DNA of 6,333 nucleotides. It comes from Clostridia bacterium (GTDB lineage Bacteria; Bacillota; Clostridia; UBA1381). Within the stretch, counting starts at the first letter, position 1. The number at the start of each line of letters is the position of its first letter. The stretch lies in NCBI GenBank assembly GCA_017420825.1, contig JAFQNU010000032.1, positions 1-6,333 of the forward strand. Reading direction: 5' to 3'. Under the pieces are notes generated by a model. The model searched no databases and had not been told where the DNA came from. It saw only the letters and a program-made list of their open reading frames with translations. The position numbers and the translations under genes are program-made. This document shows positions 5,770-6,333 of this stretch, in pieces.

Positions 5770-5868
5770 ACTGTTGCATTAAAATGATGACAAACAAAAA
5801 TAAAATGTGCAGAGGCAAATATAATCATTTGCCTCCGCATTTTTTGTTTTAATATTTAATTCAACAGT
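5770..5868. repeat. Long inverted repeat enclosing the terminator
   Basis: ACTGTTGCATTAAA (5770-5783) is complementary to TTTAATTCAACAGT (5855-5868) at 13 of 14 positions. Between these arms sits the terminator hairpin 5808-5845, flanked by A-rich and T-rich tracts that can also partly pair. The whole 99 bases can fold as one long nested hairpin between two convergent genes. This could be an extended bidirectional terminator or a small palindromic repeat element. One copy cannot tell these apart. Confidence 0.5.
5808..5845. terminator. Bidirectional intrinsic terminator between convergent genes
   Basis: TGC-A-GAGGCAAAT (5808-5820) pairs with ATTTGCCTC-C-GCA (5827-5839): twelve pairs with one A/C mismatch and a six-base loop. 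Six T follow on the plus strand (5840-5845), ending the small gene. On the minus strand the arm is followed by CATTTTATTTTT, weaker but T-rich, and it can serve the HutP-family gene that ends 34 bases away. Confidence 0.85.
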
Positions 5869-5878
5869 CGGATAATAT

Positions 5879-6283
5879 TTATATCGCTCTATGACCTAAA
5901 CCGATTACTATATCATTCAGATTAAGCAGTCCGACAGCAAAGAACACGCACACCGATATATGAGAGCCACATCTTGATATACCGATTTTTCCGCCGACAT
6001 TCAGTCCGATAGATTTACTTATTATCTGTGTAATTGCCTCATGTGCCGCACCTGCAACCGCTCCCTCCTCTGCGTGAGTTTCACCGATTACTCCTTCTCT
6101 TTTTGATGCAACAACCGCACGTTCAAGGATTTTTGTCACTGAGGTGGAAAATTCTCCTCCAAAATCAATTGCGACACTTTGTATTCCCGCTGCCGCAATT
6201 TCCTCACGCACCGCCTTTTCCTCGTTACGGTCATTTGTCATTGCAATTTTAATTGCAGCCTTTGATACTTCCTTACTATTCAT
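5879..6283 (-). CDS. hutP: HutP-family RNA-binding antitermination protein
   Basis: A 134-residue member of the HutP family. In Bacillus, HutP is a hexamer that, with L-histidine and Mg2+, binds UAG-type triplets in the hut leader and blocks its terminator. Clostridial relatives share VAIDFGGEF (37-45), the RAVVASKREGVIGETH helix (55-70), GLNVGGKIGISR (93-104) and the C-terminal GLGHRAI (128-134), all present here. His70 (in ETH) and His131 (in GLGH) align with two of the Bacillus metal-binding histidines (73 and 138). The third, His77, falls on Gly74 in a by-eye alignment, so ligand binding may differ. GGGAG lies eight bases before the ATG. No histidine-utilisation gene is in the window, and no promoter is seen directly upstream, so it is probably transcribed with the gene to its right. 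The family call is secure. That it regulates hut genes is not, and the symbol denotes the family. Confidence 0.88.
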   Translation of the reverse strand: MNSKEVSKAAIKIAMTNDRNEEKAVREEIAAAGIQSVAIDFGGEFSTSVTKILERAVVASKREGVIGETHAEEGAVAGAAHEAITQIISKSIGLNVGGKIGISRCGSHISVCVFFAVGLLNLNDIVIGLGHRAI

Positions 6284-6286
6284 AAT

Positions 6287-6333
6287 TCACACTCCCATTT
6301 TCTCTATTATTCCCTGTGACGCAAGATACCCTG
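6287..6333 (-). CDS. C-terminal end of an unidentified gene (partial)
   Basis: On the minus strand a frame open from the window edge reads GYLASQGIIEKMGV and stops with TGA at 6289-6287, three bases before the HutP-family ATG. The tight spacing, with the ribosome binding site for the next gene inside this frame's last codons, suits an operon. Only 14 codons are visible, and the other two frames are also open for part of this stretch, so the frame choice is tentative and no function can be given. Confidence 0.4.
   Translation of the reverse strand, partial: GYLASQGIIEKMGV

Noticed and set aside
5553..5840. Open frame of 95 codons on the minus strand
   Set aside because: It begins inside the terminator hairpin and is antisense to the better supported small gene, so it is a shadow.
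1..6333. CRISPR array, tRNA or rRNA genes, insertion sequence
   Set aside because: No regularly spaced repeats, cloverleaf, rRNA-like conserved stretches or transposase frames were found on either strand.

Overview
The window looks like chromosomal DNA of a low-GC Firmicute of class Clostridia. The reasons are the AT-rich intergenic DNA, strong purine-rich ribosome binding sites, the miaB / YlbF-family / mutS gene order (compare miaB(ymcB)-ymcA-cotE-mutS in Bacillus subtilis), a clostridial-type HutP-family protein, and TTTGTCGAA sequences that match the Spo0A box. Genus cannot be set from this evidence.

Left part, minus strand (positions 4973 down to about 95): a degraded KilA-N gene, then miaB (tRNA methylthiotransferase), a YlbF/YmcA-family protein with a cysteine-rich tail, and mutS (mismatch recognition ATPase). 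Gaps are 16 to 46 bases, so they probably form one transcription unit. The only good promoter seen for it lies upstream of the KilA-N relic, and it ends at a hairpin terminator at 95-130. Beyond that terminator, a near-consensus sigma-A promoter (54-82) fires leftward out of the window. Its start point is overlapped by an inverted pair of Spo0A-box-like sites (29-50). mutL is not present within the window.

Middle part (4974-5508) has no protein gene, but it is not empty. It holds the KilA-N promoter, a second perfect Spo0A box, a rightward promoter with an operator-like dyad, and then about 250 bases that read as a structured leader RNA. An 11-bp perfect long-range stem (5221-5231 with 5402-5412) closes several internal hairpins. 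A 10-bp intrinsic terminator with six T follows, together with a competing antiterminator pairing. Directly after comes a strong Shine-Dalgarno and a small 84-residue gene resembling the DUF6809 group. This layout is that of a transcription-attenuation leader or riboswitch. I do not recognise its class, and it is the most interesting item here.

Right part (5764-6333): a bidirectional terminator nested in a larger inverted repeat separates the small gene from a convergent gene for a HutP-family (RNA-binding antitermination) protein. That gene appears to sit 3 bases behind another minus-strand gene, of which only the last 14 codons are visible. A HutP-type antiterminator gene next to an attenuated leader containing several UAG triplets suggests a possible link, which is inference only.
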